From the NCBI RefSeq assembly GCF_004028635.1, contig NZ_ML138678.1, positions 868,001-932,000 on the forward strand: DNA of 64,000 bases, written 5' to 3'. Shown here piece after piece: positions 31,425 to 40,813 of the stretch. The DNA comes from Streptomyces cyaneus. GTDB lineage: Bacteria; Actinomycetota; Actinomycetes; Streptomycetales; Streptomycetaceae. The notes below the pieces were generated by a model. The model made no database searches. It saw only the letters and a list, made by a program, of their open reading frames with translations, and was not told the origin of the DNA. The position numbers and the translations under genes were made by a program. Each line of letters opens with the position of its first letter. The first letter of the stretch is position 1.

Positions 31425-32738
31425 GTGCCGCCCGTACCCGGCATAAGCCATGACCACCTCCTCGTGCTGCTCATGCAGATCGGTGCCCTGCTGATCCTCG
31501 CGACCGGCCTCGGAAGGCTGGCGCTGCGCCTCGGCCTGCCCGCAGTGGTCGGCGAGTTGCTCGCCGGCATCCTCGTAGGGCCCTCCCTGCTGGGGAACGC
31601 CGCCCCCGACCTGTCCAACTGGCTGCTGCCCAGGAACCCGGAGCAGATGCACCTCCTCGGCGCGATCTCGCAGCTGGGCGTGCTGCTCCTGGTCGGCCTG
31701 ACCGGTGCTCACATCGACCTCGGCCTGCTGAGCCGCAAGCGCGTGGCTATCGGCTGGGTCAGCGCGGGCAGCGTGCTCCTTCCGTTGGCGCTCGGCATCG
31801 GGCTGGGCTTCCTGCTCCCGGCATCGGTGATGGGCGAGGACGGTGATCGGCCCACCTTCGCCCTCTTCATCGGCGTGGCCATCGCGGTCAGCGCGCTCCC
31901 GGTGATCGCGAAAACCCTGATGGACATGAAGCTCCTGCACCGTAACGTCGGCCAGGTCATCATCGGAGCGGCCGCGGTGAGCGACATCCTGGGCTGGCTG
32001 CTGCTGTCGATCGTCTCGGCCATGGCGACGGCGGGCTTCCGGCTCGGCGTGGTGGCCGAGTCCGTCGGCTACCTGCTGATCGTGCTGGCCGTGACGGTGT
32101 TCCTCGCCCGGCCGCTGATAGGCCGGCTGCTGCGCCCGATCGAGCGTTCCACGAACCCGGGAGAGCTGGGCATCGCGGCCGTCGTCGTGCTGATCGTGCT
32201 GTCCGCGGCCGGGACGCATGCCCTGAAGATGGAGCCCATCCTCGGAGCGTTCCTGTGCGGCATCATCATCGGCTCCCTGGGGCCGGGAAGCCGCCGCTTC
32301 CTGGAAGCCCTGCGGCCGTTCGTCATGGCGATCCTCGCGCCGCTGTTCCTCGCGACCGCGGGACTCCAGGTCGACCTGTCCGCGCTGAAGGACCCCTCGG
32401 TGCTCGGAGCCGGGCTGATCACCCTGGCGGTCGCCGTCGGAGCGAAGCTCGTGGGCGGCTACGCCGGAGCCCGGCTGGGCAAGCTGAACCACGACGAGTC
32501 CCTGGCCATCGGAGCGGGCCTGAACGCGCGGGGCGTCGTGGAGATCGTCCTGGCCTCGGTCGGCCTGAGCATCGGCGTGCTCAACACCGCTTCGTACACC
32601 ATCGTCGTCCTCGTCGCGGTGGTCACGTCGGTCATGGCGCCGCCGCTCCTGCGCCGCACCACGAGCCGCATCGCCCAAACGACCACCGAGATCGAACGCG
32701 AACGCGACTACGCCGCCGCGCAGCCGGTCGCGAAGTGA
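31425..32738 (+). CDS. CPA2-family cation/proton antiporter
   Basis: 437 residues with about 12 membrane helices of the Na+/H+ exchanger (KefB/GerN) type: GLPAVVGELLAGILVGPSLLG near the start, VSALPVIAKTLMDMKLL in the middle and GLNARGVVEIVLASVGL in the ion-binding region. There is no C-terminal TrkA-N domain. The GTG start follows AAAGGAA. CPA2 proteins occur in several antibiotic clusters as exporters or pH/ion protection; the role here is inferred from position. Confidence 0.87.
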   Translation: MPPVPGISHDHLLVLLMQIGALLILATGLGRLALRLGLPAVVGELLAGILVGPSLLGNAAPDLSNWLLPRNPEQMHLLGAISQLGVLLLVGLTGAHIDLGLLSRKRVAIGWVSAGSVLLPLALGIGLGFLLPASVMGEDGDRPTFALFIGVAIAVSALPVIAKTLMDMKLLHRNVGQVIIGAAAVSDILGWLLLSIVSAMATAGFRLGVVAESVGYLLIVLAVTVFLARPLIGRLLRPIERSTNPGELGIAAVVVLIVLSAAGTHALKMEPILGAFLCGIIIGSLGPGSRRFLEALRPFVMAILAPLFLATAGLQVDLSALKDPSVLGAGLITLAVAVGAKLVGGYAGARLGKLNHDESLAIGAGLNARGVVEIVLASVGLSIGVLNTASYTIVVLVAVVTSVMAPPLLRRTTSRIAQTTTEIERERDYAAAQPVAK

Positions 32739-32781
32739 CCACGCGGACGCATCTAGCAGGCCCGGCAAGGAGTTTCACCCC

Positions 32782-33507
32782 ATGACCGTGCGAGAGCTGT
32801 CGCATGTCGAGCTGTACACGAAGGACAAGATCCCTCCGGTCCACCACCTCGTCTCGGCCCTCGGCTACGAGCGGACGGCGGACTGCGTCGAAGTGGACCG
32901 GAGCTCCGTACTGCTGGAGCGCGGTGGCGTTCGCCTGGTGGTCACGTCGGGCTGTGCGACGCGCGGCTTCGTGTCGCGGTACGGGGAGGGCATAGCGGAC
33001 ATCGCCGTCCTGTGCGACGACGTGGCCACGATCCGGGACGCCGCGCTGGCTGCCGGTGCCACGGTCACGTACTCGGCCCAGGGCGACCCGGTCGTCGCCG
33101 GCATCGGCGAGGTCGTCCACACGCTGCTGCCCCTGGCCGGGCACGACCCCCGCGCCCTGCCGGCCGGGCGCGCATGGGTCCCGTTCCCCGGGCGGACCCA
33201 GCCTGCGGGACGCGGGGACGCGCTGGACTGCTTCGTCCTGCACCTGGATCCCGACGTGCTGGAACGCTACGCGCAATTCTGTACGGACGTCTTGGGCTTC
33301 GCCCGCCCGGCTCCCGCGGAGTTCACCGCCGGGGGCCGGACGGTCACCGGCCTCGCGGTGTACGGCACTTCGGGGCAGGTGGCGTTCGCCCTCGTCGCCA
33401 GGGCCGGCGCATTGCCGCAGTGGCCGGACGTCCTCGACGAAGGTCACGCCGTGCCCACGGGCCCGGACCGGGCCCTCCTCCGGACCGGCTCGTTGAATCG
33501 CCGCTGA
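32782..33507 (+). CDS. Truncated HPPD-like VOC protein lacking an iron ligand
   Basis: 241 residues, two VOC-type halves. The N-half (ELYTKDKIPPVHHLVSALGYERTADC, then VSRYGEGIADIAVLCDD) follows the N-domain of 4-hydroxyphenylpyruvate dioxygenase and mandelate synthase. The C-half opens like their iron-binding domain (LDCFVLHLDPDVLERYAQFCTDVLGF), but the first iron-ligand His (normally DH) is D149-C150, and the protein stops about 110 residues early, before the other ligands. It therefore is unlikely to be an HPPD; binding of the product (resistance) or a new reaction are options. AAGGAG precedes the ATG. Confidence 0.7.
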   Translation: MTVRELSHVELYTKDKIPPVHHLVSALGYERTADCVEVDRSSVLLERGGVRLVVTSGCATRGFVSRYGEGIADIAVLCDDVATIRDAALAAGATVTYSAQGDPVVAGIGEVVHTLLPLAGHDPRALPAGRAWVPFPGRTQPAGRGDALDCFVLHLDPDVLERYAQFCTDVLGFARPAPAEFTAGGRTVTGLAVYGTSGQVAFALVARAGALPQWPDVLDEGHAVPTGPDRALLRTGSLNRR

Positions 33508-33537
33508 CGGGCAGCGGACTGACCGGTCGGCCGGTGG

Positions 33538-33576
33538 CGGTGCCGCCGACGGGCCGGGAATGCGTCGGCGGCACCG
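33538..33576. terminator. Perfect 13-bp hairpin at the end of the cluster
   Basis: CGGTGCCGCCGAC (33538-33550) pairs exactly with 33564-33576 across a 13-nt loop. It sits between the convergent HPPD-like and MocR genes and marks the likely 3' end of the biosynthetic transcript. Confidence 0.75.
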
Positions 33577-33581
33577 GCCCG

Positions 33582-35033
33582 TCACACCACCCAGTGCGGG
33601 CGGCGGTCGGCCGACGGGGTGCGCAGCCCACGCCCCATGGCTGCGGCCATGCGTTGTACGGCCTCGCGCAGGATGTCGGGCGGCATCGTGTACGGGATGC
33701 GCAGGCGGTTCTCGAAGACGCCTGGATCGGTGGTGAAGCAGGCCCCGCCCTCGATCCGCACGCCGTGCTCCAGGGTCCGCTCGGCGAGAGTGGTCGCGAC
33801 GGGTTCGCCGAGGTCGACCCAGAGCGACAGCCCGCCCGGCGGCAACTGCCACCGCCACCGGGGGAAGTGCTCCGTCAACGCCCCGGCCAACGCTCCCCGT
33901 TGCTCGCGTACTCGCGCCAGATGGCTCGGCAGCAGGTCCTCCGCACCGCTGAGCAGCTCATGGGCCAGGAGCTGATCCAGCACGGAGCCGCCCAGGTCGG
34001 TGGCGATTCGCTGGGCCGCGAGCTCCGTAACGAGCCGCGCGGGCGCGCGCAGCCAGCCGATGCGCAGACCGCCCCAGTGGGTCTTGCTCATCGAGCCGAT
34101 GGTGATGACCCGGCCGGGCCCGCCCGGCGCCGCGTGGGAGGCGAAGGGCCGCGGGGCGGGCAGGTCGAGGGCCAGATCGGCTGTGGTCTCGTCGATCACC
34201 AGCCAGCTGTCGGCGGGCCGGGCGGCGCACAGCACACGGACCCGATCCTCGTCGGGCATCAGCAGACCCGTCGGGTTGTGGAAGTCCGGCATGAGGAAGG
34301 CCAGTTGGGGCACCGTCTGACGCAGCGTGGCCTCGATGGCCTCGACGTCCCAGCCGTGGTCCGAGACGGGCACGGACACGGTGCGCAGGCGTGCGCGGCG
34401 CATGGCTTCCAGAGCGTTCGGATAGGACGGGTTCTCCACCATCACGCGGTCGCCCGGCGCGGCCAGGAGCCCGAGGACCAGAGTGAGCGCGTGCTGCGCC
34501 CCGGACGTGATGAGGATTTGCTCGGGGACCGTCGCGAGCCCGCGCCGGGTGAACCTGTCGGCGACCGCGGCCCGTAGCTCCGGCAACCCGTACGGGTGGT
34601 AGCCGGCGGCGCGGGTATGCACGGCCAGCTGCGGTGCGACCCTGCCGAGGGCGTCGGCCAGCACGTGCGAGGGCAGGCCGGGGGCCGCCCTGGCGAGGTC
34701 GATGGTGGTGTCGGAGGGCGGGAGCGCCCGGCTGACCTTGTGGGGCAGAACCTCTTTGGGCAGGGCGGTCCAGGTCCCGGAGCCCTGCCGACTGTGGGCG
34801 TACCCGCCGGCGCGGAGCAGGTCGTAGGACGCGGTGACGGTGGGCCTGCTGAGGTTGAGGGCCGTGGCCAGTGCCCGCTCGGCGGGCAGCCTGATGTGCA
34901 ACGCGACCTGGCCGTCGAGGATCAGCGCACTGATCGCTTCGGACAGCTGGCGGTACGCAGGCCGTGCCCCTGTGAGGTCGGGCAGCAGGGCGGCCAGCTG
35001 GCGCCCGCTGAGGGCTCGTGCGGCGTGGTTCAT
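33582..35033 (-). CDS. MocR/YczR-type regulator (GntR HTH fused to PLP aminotransferase fold)
   Basis: 483 residues. The winged helix (LPAERALATALNLSRPTVTASYDLLRAGG) is joined by a linker to a class I aminotransferase-like domain with the PLP lysine in SMSKTHWGGLRIGW, and DFHNPTG. It is divergent from a YczE-like membrane protein, the pairing known from Bacillus and actinobacteria in which YczR controls yczE. Start at MNHAAR; an ATG five codons upstream is also possible. It is convergent with the biosynthetic cluster and probably not part of it. Confidence 0.9.
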   Translation of the reverse strand: MNHAARALSGRQLAALLPDLTGARPAYRQLSEAISALILDGQVALHIRLPAERALATALNLSRPTVTASYDLLRAGGYAHSRQGSGTWTALPKEVLPHKVSRALPPSDTTIDLARAAPGLPSHVLADALGRVAPQLAVHTRAAGYHPYGLPELRAAVADRFTRRGLATVPEQILITSGAQHALTLVLGLLAAPGDRVMVENPSYPNALEAMRRARLRTVSVPVSDHGWDVEAIEATLRQTVPQLAFLMPDFHNPTGLLMPDEDRVRVLCAARPADSWLVIDETTADLALDLPAPRPFASHAAPGGPGRVITIGSMSKTHWGGLRIGWLRAPARLVTELAAQRIATDLGGSVLDQLLAHELLSGAEDLLPSHLARVREQRGALAGALTEHFPRWRWQLPPGGLSLWVDLGEPVATTLAERTLEHGVRIEGGACFTTDPGVFENRLRIPYTMPPDILREAVQRMAAAMGRGLRTPSADRRPHWVV

Positions 35034-35048
35034 CGGGCCACTTGGCAC

Positions 35049-35097
35049 AGATTGGCCAATGTGTTCATACCAATCTCCCCGAATTGGCTATCCAATT
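35049..35097. promoter_or_regulatory. ATTGG-repeat operator between MocR and YczE genes
   Basis: There are four ATTGG/CCAAT elements: AGATTGG (35049-35055) with CCAATCT (35070-35076), ATTGGCCAAT within that (35051-35060), and the perfect inverted pair AATTGG-CTAT-CCAATT (35082-35097). The AT-rich block directly abuts the MocR start, so both genes are probably controlled from it. Confidence 0.7.
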
Positions 35098-35164
35098 GCC
35101 GCCGCCGACTCTACAGACTCGCCGTCAGGTGCAGGGAGCACTCCAGGACACCAGAGGAGCAACC

Positions 35165-35881
35165 ATGGGAAACGCCACCGCGCGGCGGCCACAGCGGGAC
35201 GCGCGCGCGGACGGTCGTCCGCTGCCTCCCCTCACCTACGTGCCCCTCGGCGAGCGTCCGCTCCGGCGCCTGGTTCAGCTGCTCGCCGGGCTGACCCTGT
35301 ACGGCTTCAGCCTGTCGTTGCTGGTCCGGGGGGCGCTGGGCGTCAACCCATGGAGCGTGCTGTACGAGGGACTGCAGCGGCATTCGTCGTTGAGCTTCGG
35401 CACCATCAGCGCTGTCGTGGGGGTGGTGGTCCTGCTGGCGTGGCTACCGCTCCGGCAGCGGCCGACGCTCGGCACCTTCGCCAACGTCGCCGTGCTCGCT
35501 TGCTCGTCGGACCTGGGCCTCTCGCTCATACCCCAGGACCTGGGGCTGCCGGCCCGGATCGGCCTGCTGCTGACGGGCATCCTCCTCAACGGATTCTCCG
35601 TCGCCGTCTATGTCGGCGCGCGCTTCGGCCCGGGTCCCCGGGACGGGCTGATGACCGGGGCCGCGTCGGTGACGGGGCGCTCCATACGGCTCGTCCGCAC
35701 GACGCTGGAGGTCGCCGTCCTCGCCGTGGGCTGGACCCTCGGCGGGACCGTGGGCATCGGCACCGTCCTCTACGCACTGCTGGTCGGGCCGGTCACGCAG
35801 TTCTTCCTGCCGCGCTTCACCTACCGCCGCGCGACCGAACCGGCCCACCGCCGGCAGGCCGCGGGCGGGGCCATGAAGTGA
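35165..35881 (+). CDS. YczE-like integral membrane protein
   Basis: 238 residues with about five membrane helices. The signature stretch LYGFSLSLLVRGALGVNPWSVLYEGL and the later GARFGPGPRDGLMTG loop are typical of the YczE/YitT-like family. AGAGGAG precedes the ATG. The function in the family is not established; control by the divergent MocR regulator suggests a link with vitamin B6 or amino-acid metabolism. Confidence 0.88.
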   Translation: MGNATARRPQRDARADGRPLPPLTYVPLGERPLRRLVQLLAGLTLYGFSLSLLVRGALGVNPWSVLYEGLQRHSSLSFGTISAVVGVVVLLAWLPLRQRPTLGTFANVAVLACSSDLGLSLIPQDLGLPARIGLLLTGILLNGFSVAVYVGARFGPGPRDGLMTGAASVTGRSIRLVRTTLEVAVLAVGWTLGGTVGIGTVLYALLVGPVTQFFLPRFTYRRATEPAHRRQAAGGAMK

Positions 35882-35900
35882 CGGGCCGGCGTCCGCACGA

Positions 35901-35936
35901 GGCCGGGTCCTGAGTACAGGCACTCAGGACCCGGCC
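35901..35936 (+). terminator. Perfect 15-bp hairpin after the YczE gene
   Basis: GGCCGGGTCCTGAGT (35901-35915) pairs exactly with 35922-35936 across the 6-nt loop ACAGGC. Confidence 0.8.
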
Positions 35937-35961
35937 CTGTCTTCCAGGAATGCTGGCACCC

Positions 35962-36483
35962 ATGTCGGACCCCGCCCCCTCCCCCGCACCGCCCACCGGC
36001 CTCCCGCAGTTCCGCGGTGAGAACGTGCCGCCCCCGCACACCGGCCGCCGGCGGCTGCCCGTCGCCGGGGACATCGCCCTGGCCGTCGGACTGCTCGTCC
36101 TCGATGCCATCGGGGCCCTCGCGGCCTTCCTGCTCGGCATCGACGTCAGCGGCGACTGGAAACCGTTCGATCCGGGCGCGGACAACTCCGACGTCACTCT
36201 CACGATCAACTGGCTCTACGTGGGCACCGCAGCCGGCGTCATACTGCTGACCGCCGCACTGCTGTGCCTGCTCCGCGCCGTCGTCAGCGCCTGCCTTCAG
36301 GTGCTCGCCGGCGTCGCCGTACTGTTCCTGGCCGTGAGCGGCACGCAGTACGACCAAGAGCGCGGCACCCGGGCCTACGACGGCGTGCGTGCCGCCGCTG
36401 CCAGCAGCCGGGTCACGTCGTCGCCGCAGATGGTGAGGGCGGCGCCGACCGTCGCGAGGACATCGCGCTCGGCGGGCGTGTAG
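35962..36483 (+). CDS. Small membrane protein with three predicted helices
   Basis: About 173 residues. A proline-rich N-terminus (to about residue 35) is followed by helices near DIALAVGLLVLDAIGALAAFLLGI, WLYVGTAAGVILLTAALLCLL and VLAGVAVLFLAVSG. Up to about residue 138 it looks like a conserved Streptomyces membrane protein. The last 36 residues or so are read through the 3' end of the convergent TerB-like gene (109 bp overlap), which is unusually long and could reflect loss of an earlier stop. Confidence 0.6.
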   Translation: MSDPAPSPAPPTGLPQFRGENVPPPHTGRRRLPVAGDIALAVGLLVLDAIGALAAFLLGIDVSGDWKPFDPGADNSDVTLTINWLYVGTAAGVILLTAALLCLLRAVVSACLQVLAGVAVLFLAVSGTQYDQERGTRAYDGVRAAAASSRVTSSPQMVRAAPTVARTSRSAGV

Positions 36484-37073
36484 GGACCGTCGGCCAGCGC
36501 GATACGCGCCCCCTGGAGCAGGATCGACTCCCGCCCGGCCGGTGCGAGGTGCGGGGCCAGCGGGTCCAGCGCCTCGTGCAGCTCTATGGCCAGCCCGGCA
36601 CCGCAGGGCTCGGAGAAGACCCGCCCGGTGTCGGCCGCCAGCGCCTCGACCAGGGCGTCCAGCTGTTCCTCCGTGCAGTCGTCGAACCCGGCCGCGCGCA
36701 CCGTGGCCGCCGCGGCCTCCAGGGACGGACGGGCGCAGGTGCCGCCCGCGGCCAGTACCGCGAGGGCGACGGTGTGTACGGCGTCGCGGAGCATCGCGGA
36801 GAAGCGGGTGGTGGTCGGGTGGTCCAGGACATCGGTGCCGAAGTGGCGACGGCAGGCCGCGCACTCCACGACGGGACCGGTCTCGCCACGCGGCAGGACG
36901 GGCACGCCGAGGAAGGTGAAGCGGCGATGCCCGCTCAGCCGCTGGTAGTTGCGGTCGCCCCCACACCCTGGGCAGAAGAACTCGCCGTCACCGACGGCCG
37001 ACCACGCGGTGCGGGTGCCCAGGATGCGCGCAAGCCTGGCGGCACGGCCGTCTTGTCCCCGTCCTGGCAGCAC
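36375..37073 (-). CDS. TerB-family (tellurite-resistance-like) protein with zinc ribbon
   Basis: 232 residues. The N-terminal treble-clef or zinc ribbon has CPGCGGDRNYQRL and, 30 residues on, CAACRRHFG. The all-alpha C-terminal domain (ARIALADGPYTPAERDVLATVGAALTI) matches TerB. GGAGGTGCGAC before the GTG fixes the start. TerB proteins are linked to metal or envelope stress; the tellurite name is historical. Confidence 0.8.
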   Translation of the reverse strand: MLPGRGQDGRAARLARILGTRTAWSAVGDGEFFCPGCGGDRNYQRLSGHRRFTFLGVPVLPRGETGPVVECAACRRHFGTDVLDHPTTTRFSAMLRDAVHTVALAVLAAGGTCARPSLEAAAATVRAAGFDDCTEEQLDALVEALAADTGRVFSEPCGAGLAIELHEALDPLAPHLAPAGRESILLQGARIALADGPYTPAERDVLATVGAALTICGDDVTRLLAAAARTPS

Positions 37074-37260
37074 GTCGCACCTCCGTAACGCCGCGGCAAC
37101 ATCGCCGCGCTTGCGTGATGTTAGCCACATCACGGACGCGGAGTCAGCACCCTGGACGAGACCTTCCCGTGACCTGCACAGCCCAATGGCCGAAAATGGA
37201 CGGGCCCCGCCCACCGGAACATGGCAGGCGGGACCTTTGAGCGCCGGGGCACGCCACGCC

Positions 37261-37292
37261 CTAAAGGGGCGCGGGGAACTGCGCGACCAGCC
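37261..37292 (+). repeat. Streptomyces GGGGCGCGGGGAACTGCGCGACCAGC repeat
   Basis: The common short intergenic element, here between the TerB-like gene and leuA. A related copy closes the window at 63941-64000. The rest of 37074-37367 shows no gene. Confidence 0.75.
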
Positions 37293-37367
37293 ACAACGGC
37301 GCCGCACTCACCCACTCTCCAGTGGACCTACGGCGAGAAGGAATGGCCCACCCCGCGGAGCGAACCG

Positions 37368-39217
<1,850 letters not shown>

Positions 39218-39408
39218 GATGCTCCGCATGCTAGCCGAGCCACTCCCCGTGCGGGGCGTCGTATCAGTATGCGGGACCCGGAGGGCGAATAGGACAAAAA
39301 GTGCGCCATACCACTTCGTCACGGAGCGTGCAGCTCCCTGTCCGCATATTTCACCAATCATGGTTGCGGGTAGTGACAGCCGCATAACCCAGTGCAAGGG
39401 TGCCGGGC

Positions 39409-40479
39409 ATGACGACGAACGGGGGCTTCGAGCCCGTCTTCTGCACCGTCGTACCGCCACATGTCCTCGACAAGCTGGCACGGAACGACGACCCCGCACT
39501 CTCCGGTCCCGCCCAGCGGACCCTGATGCGCGACAGCGAGCTGCGCGGCAGGCGCCGCGTCACGACCGAGTTCGCCCTCGCGGCCGCCCCGACGGCGAAG
39601 GCACCGTCGGACCAGCCGCTGCGCACCATCTACGACGCCGAGCACAAGACCGCCCTGCCCGGCACCAAGGTCCGCGGCGAGGGCCAGGACCCCGGCCAGG
39701 ACGCCACGGTCAACCGCGCCTTCTCCGGCCTCGGCGCGACCTTCGAGCTCTTCCTCAAGGCCTACCAGCGCCACTCCATCGACGGCGACGGCCTGCCCCT
39801 GGACGCCACCGTCCACTACGACGAGAACTACAACAACGCCTTCTGGAACGGCGAGCAGATGGTGTTCGGCGACGGTGACGGCGAGATCTTCCTCGACTTC
39901 ACCATCCCCATCGACGTCATCGGCCACGAGCTCACCCACGGCGTCACCCAGTACACGGCCAACCTCACCTACTACGGCCAGCCCGGCGCGCTGAACGAGT
40001 CGATGTCGGACGTCTTCGGCGCCCTCATCAAGCAGTACACGCTCGGCCAGACCGCCGCCGAGGCCGACTGGCTGATCGGCGCGGGCCTGCTCGCGCCCAG
40101 CGTCACCGGCAAGGCCCTGCGCTCCATGAAGGAGCCGGGCAGCGCGTACGACGACGACGTCCTCGGCAAGGACCCGCAGCCCGCGACCATGGACGACTAC
40201 GTCCGCACCGGCCGCGACAACGGCGGCGTCCACATCAACTCCGGCATCCCCAACCACGCCTTCTACCTGGCCGCCACCGCGCTCGGCGGCCACGCCTGGG
40301 AGAAGGCGGGCCAGATCTGGTACGACGTCCTGACCGGCGGCGAGCTCTCGGACCGGGCCCTGTTCGCCGACTTCGCGGCGCTGACCGTCAAGGCCGCGCG
40401 CGAGCGCTTCGGCGACGGCGGCGAGGAGCTCCAGGCCGTGTCGAAGGCGTGGGAGCAGGTCGGGGTGCGGATCCTCTGA
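39409..40479 (+). CDS. M4-family metallopeptidase, protealysin-like
   Basis: 356 residues. Zinc site H173-E-L-T-H177 with third ligand E197 (LNESMSDVFG), and the catalytic His in the C-terminal domain near DNGGVHINSGIPNHAFY. There is no signal peptide; instead the short N-terminal propeptide carries the PPHVL motif of protealysin, whose members lack export leaders. The next gene encodes the emfourin inhibitor, so the pair is a protease-inhibitor module. The promoter region is shared with leuA (divergent). Confidence 0.93.
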   Translation: MTTNGGFEPVFCTVVPPHVLDKLARNDDPALSGPAQRTLMRDSELRGRRRVTTEFALAAAPTAKAPSDQPLRTIYDAEHKTALPGTKVRGEGQDPGQDATVNRAFSGLGATFELFLKAYQRHSIDGDGLPLDATVHYDENYNNAFWNGEQMVFGDGDGEIFLDFTIPIDVIGHELTHGVTQYTANLTYYGQPGALNESMSDVFGALIKQYTLGQTAAEADWLIGAGLLAPSVTGKALRSMKEPGSAYDDDVLGKDPQPATMDDYVRTGRDNGGVHINSGIPNHAFYLAATALGGHAWEKAGQIWYDVLTGGELSDRALFADFAALTVKAARERFGDGGEELQAVSKAWEQVGVRIL

Positions 40480-40500
40480 GTCCGTACTAGACAGGAACCC

Positions 40501-40767
40501 ATGCGTATTCAGGTACGGCGCACGGGCGGATTCGCGGGCATCGAGCGGCTTGCCGAGGTGGACACCTCGGGGCGGCCCGACGCCCAGGAGTGGCAGGCCC
40601 TGGCCGAGCGCGCGGTCGCGTCCGGCCGGGGCACGCCCCCCATCGGAGTTCCGGACGGCTTCAGCTACCAGATCACCGTGGACGGCAACACGGTGTACTG
40701 CTCGGACCCCCGGCTCACGGACGAGCAGCGCAAGCTGATCAGCCGGGTGCTGAAGGAAGGGGCGTAA
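40501..40767 (+). CDS. Emfourin-type inhibitor of M4 protealysin-like proteases
   Basis: 88 residues, 21 bp after the protease gene. MRIQVRRTGGFAGIERLAEVDTS at the start and YQITVDGNTVYCSDPRLTDEQRKLI at the end match the emfourin family, which binds protealysin-like M4 enzymes tightly. The genomic pairing is as in Serratia. It probably keeps the cytoplasmic protease silent. Confidence 0.88.
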   Translation: MRIQVRRTGGFAGIERLAEVDTSGRPDAQEWQALAERAVASGRGTPPIGVPDGFSYQITVDGNTVYCSDPRLTDEQRKLISRVLKEGA

Positions 40768-40813
40768 CTGGTTGTTCCCGCCAGCCCGTTGACTTCCGTT
40801 ACCGCCGGTACGG

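Noticed and set aside
37261..37292. CRISPR-like or attachment site
   Set aside because: A single short copy with a known Streptomyces repeat core; no spacers, integrase or flanking direct repeats.
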